Shown here in pieces: positions 33,239-34,598 of a stretch of 34,598 bases of DNA. Positions within the stretch are counted from its first letter, which is position 1. Every line of letters starts with the position of its first letter. Position numbers and translations under genes: made by a program. This stretch comes from Solirhodobacter olei. GTDB taxonomy: Bacteria > Pseudomonadota > Alphaproteobacteria > Rhodobacterales > Rhodobacteraceae. The DNA is taken from the NCBI RefSeq assembly GCF_004010155.1, contig NZ_RRYH01000043.1, forward strand, positions 1 through 34,598. The letters are read 5' to 3'. The notes beneath the pieces are model-generated. The model searched no databases. It had not been told where the DNA came from and saw only the letters and a list, made by a program, of their open reading frames with translations.

Positions 33239-34530
33239 TGCCGTCCCCGGACCAACCCATTTTGGACTATATCGCAGACCATCCCGGTGCAGGCCGGGCA
33301 GCGATCCGGCGTGCGGTAGCACCGGAAGATGATCCCAGCACGGTGTGGCGGACGCTCAGGCGGCTCGTTGACGAGGGGCGGCTTGAAGTCTCGGGAAAGG
33401 GCCGGGCGACCGGCTACACCATTGCCGGGTCAGCCGTGGTGCGGGCGCACTTGAGCACGCCCTACAACCGCCGTCCGCCCGTCGCCTACCGCAAGGACTT
33501 CCTCGATGCCTATGTGCCGGGCAAGACCTACTATCTTACCGAGGCTGACCGGGCGCGCTTACTGGAAGCGGGGCGGCCTGCGGGCGGGCCGATTGCTGCC
33601 GGAACCTACGCACGGCGTATCCTGGAGCAGTTGCTCGTAGACCTGTCATGGGCCTCCTCGCGGATGGAGGGCAACACCTATGACATCCTGCAAACCGAGC
33701 GCCTGATCCGCTTTGGCGAGGAAGCTGCGGGCAAGGACCGCAAAGAAGCGCTGATGATCCTGAACCACAAGGAGGCGATCCAGTACGTTGTCGATAATCT
33801 CGATGACATAACCTTGCGGCGCGCCGACCTGTTTGCCATCCATGCCCTACTGTCGGACGGCCTGCTCGGCGATCCGGGCATGGCCGGTCGCCTTCGCGTC
33901 GGCGCGGTCGGGATTTCGCACTCCAGCTACAAGCCTCTGGATGACGCCGTCACCATTGCCGAGGAGTTCGACATCCTGATCGCCAAGGCGGCAGAGATCG
34001 CCGATCCATTCGAGCAGTCATTCTTCCTGCTCGTCCATATCCCGTATCTGCAAGCCTTCATCGACATCAACAAACGGACATCGCGGGTCGCCTCCAACGT
34101 ACCGCTGCTCAAGGCCGATCTTGCCCCCATGTCGTTCCTGACCATGGATGATGCCAATTATATCGACGGGCTGATCGGCATCTACGAGTTGAACAATGTC
34201 GCGCTGCTGCGCGAGGTCTATATCGACAGCTATCTCGCCTCGGCGGAGAAATACCGCGTGCTGCGCGCCGAGGTCGAAACCCCGGAAAAGGCGGCGCTCG
34301 CCTACCGCGAATTTGTTCGCGAGGCCGTCCGGCGCTGCGTGCTGGAGTTCAAGGCCTTCCGGGCGGACGAGGTTCTGGCCATGGCCACCGAAGCCGCGAT
34401 CCCGGAGGAGGATCGGGACGCTGTGGTCGCCTATGTTGGCGAACAGGTGCGCGGTCTCCATGAAGGCAATGTCATCCGCTACCGGCTCCGCCCGGCGGAC
34501 CTCGATGGCCTCCTGCAGGAACAGACGTAA
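33238..34530 (+). CDS. Fic family protein with N-terminal winged helix-turn-helix
   Basis: A 430-residue protein. Residues about 5-65 form a winged helix (I-L-D-Y-I-A-D-H-P-G-A-G-R-A-A-I-R-R-A-V, then T-V-W-R-T-L-R-R-L-V-D-E-G-R-L and a Gly-rich wing). The inhibitory motif S-S-R-M-E-G-N is at 140-146 (S-x-x-x-E-G), N-terminal to the Fic core, as in class II Fic enzymes. The active-site motif is H267-I-P-Y-L-Q-A-F-I-D276-I-N278-K-R280-T-S-R, a variant of H-x-F-x-D/E-G-N-G/K-R with seven residues inserted after the His and Gly replaced; related D-x-N-K-R-T Fic proteins exist. AMP transfer from ATP to a target is the family reaction; the target is unknown. ATG 33238 lies within an octamer repeat, and the gene ends TAATG into the next start. 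Confidence 0.9.
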   Translation: MPSPDQPILDYIADHPGAGRAAIRRAVAPEDDPSTVWRTLRRLVDEGRLEVSGKGRATGYTIAGSAVVRAHLSTPYNRRPPVAYRKDFLDAYVPGKTYYLTEADRARLLEAGRPAGGPIAAGTYARRILEQLLVDLSWASSRMEGNTYDILQTERLIRFGEEAAGKDRKEALMILNHKEAIQYVVDNLDDITLRRADLFAIHALLSDGLLGDPGMAGRLRVGAVGISHSSYKPLDDAVTIAEEFDILIAKAAEIADPFEQSFFLLVHIPYLQAFIDINKRTSRVASNVPLLKADLAPMSFLTMDDANYIDGLIGIYELNNVALLREVYIDSYLASAEKYRVLRAEVETPEKAALAYREFVREAVRRCVLEFKAFRADEVLAMATEAAIPEEDRDAVVAYVGEQVRGLHEGNVIRYRLRPADLDGLLQEQT

Positions 34531-34598
34531 TGGCAGAAAGCTTCTCGGACCGGTACGGGGGATTGCCAACTTGCTCGTGGTCCGACGTTGGCGTAGGT
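34530..34598 (+). CDS. gene following fic, cut after nine codons by IS6
   Basis: ATG 34530 overlaps the fic stop (TAATG), so the two were translationally coupled. Only M-A-E-S-F-S-D-R-Y is native; the IS terminus starts at 34559 and the frame then reads into it. Proteins that open with F-S-[ED]-R-[HY]-G are often AbiJ N-terminal-domain (HEPN-type abortive-infection) proteins, which would fit a defence partner for Fic, but nine residues cannot prove it. The rest of the gene is lost or lies beyond the second IS. Confidence 0.4.
   Translation, partial: MAESFSDRYGGLPTCSWSDVGVG
34559..34598 (+). mobile_element. left end of a second, directly repeated IS6 copy
   Basis: The 40 bases from 34559, plus the preceding G, are identical to the start of the first copy (32184-32224), including the 15-base terminal repeat. 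The window ends inside it. Together the two copies bracket the fic segment (32984-34558) in direct orientation. Confidence 0.9.

Noticed and set aside
29991-34542. Shared 13-mer ATGGCAGAAAGCT at 29991 and at 34530
   Set aside because: Both begin M-A-E-S by chance; flanks differ at once, and the 29991 ATG is not the preferred start.

Overview
The window is high-GC DNA with long GC3-biased reading frames and purple Shine-Dalgarno sites. The gene set (TRAP transporters, a molybdenum hydroxylase, ectoine hydrolase, ArgP, YjbF/YjbH-type exopolysaccharide genes) points to an alphaproteobacterium, most likely Rhodobacteraceae-like. That placement is inferred from gene content, not from a marker gene. 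The content is accessory: small metabolic cassettes in both orientations, several decaying genes, and an IS6-bounded segment at the right end.

Layout. 1-6.4 kb: a gene fragment, a YegP (DUF1508) protein, a HerA/YjgR-type ATPase, an MFS transporter, an NADPH:FMN reductase, and an S41 peptidase gene broken by a frameshift and an amber codon. 6.5-14.5 kb: a catabolic cassette. A minus-strand operon (GntR regulator, [2Fe-2S] subunit, molybdopterin subunit, ModA-like protein without signal peptide) faces a plus-strand run (FAH-family hydrolase, TRAP DctP, DctQ, DctM). Between them lie two dyad sites 20 bp apart sharing the core TCGATA. 14.5-19.6 kb: a nucleotidyltransferase remnant, an ArgP-type LysR regulator, a small antitoxin-like ORF, an EF-G paralogue without switch I, and acetoacetate decarboxylase.

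19.8-27.2 kb: a polysaccharide export module. Wza, Wzb-type phosphatase and Wzc-type tyrosine kinase are on the minus strand; YjbH, YjbF and a YjbE/GfcA-like small protein are divergent on the plus strand and end in a strong terminator. It resembles the enterobacterial gfc/group-4 capsule locus but lacks GfcC and any glycosyltransferase in view. 27.3-32.1 kb: a DoeA-type ectoine hydrolase, then a sugar ABC transporter made of a binding protein and a single-chain ATPase-permease fusion, preceded by a LacI-type palindrome and closed by a terminator.

32.15-34.6 kb: a 30-bp piece with the architecture of the 3' half of tRNA-Thr(CGT) is cut by a 799-bp IS6-family element whose transposase is frameshifted. 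A class II-like Fic protein with an N-terminal winged helix follows. Its upstream region carries six perfect copies, in both orientations, of the octamer TCGTTGCA, the last running into the start codon. A gene overlapping the fic stop codon is cut after nine codons by the start of a second IS6 copy, where the window ends. This Fic segment, with its octamer array and interrupted partner, is the best candidate for an undescribed regulatory or defence system here.
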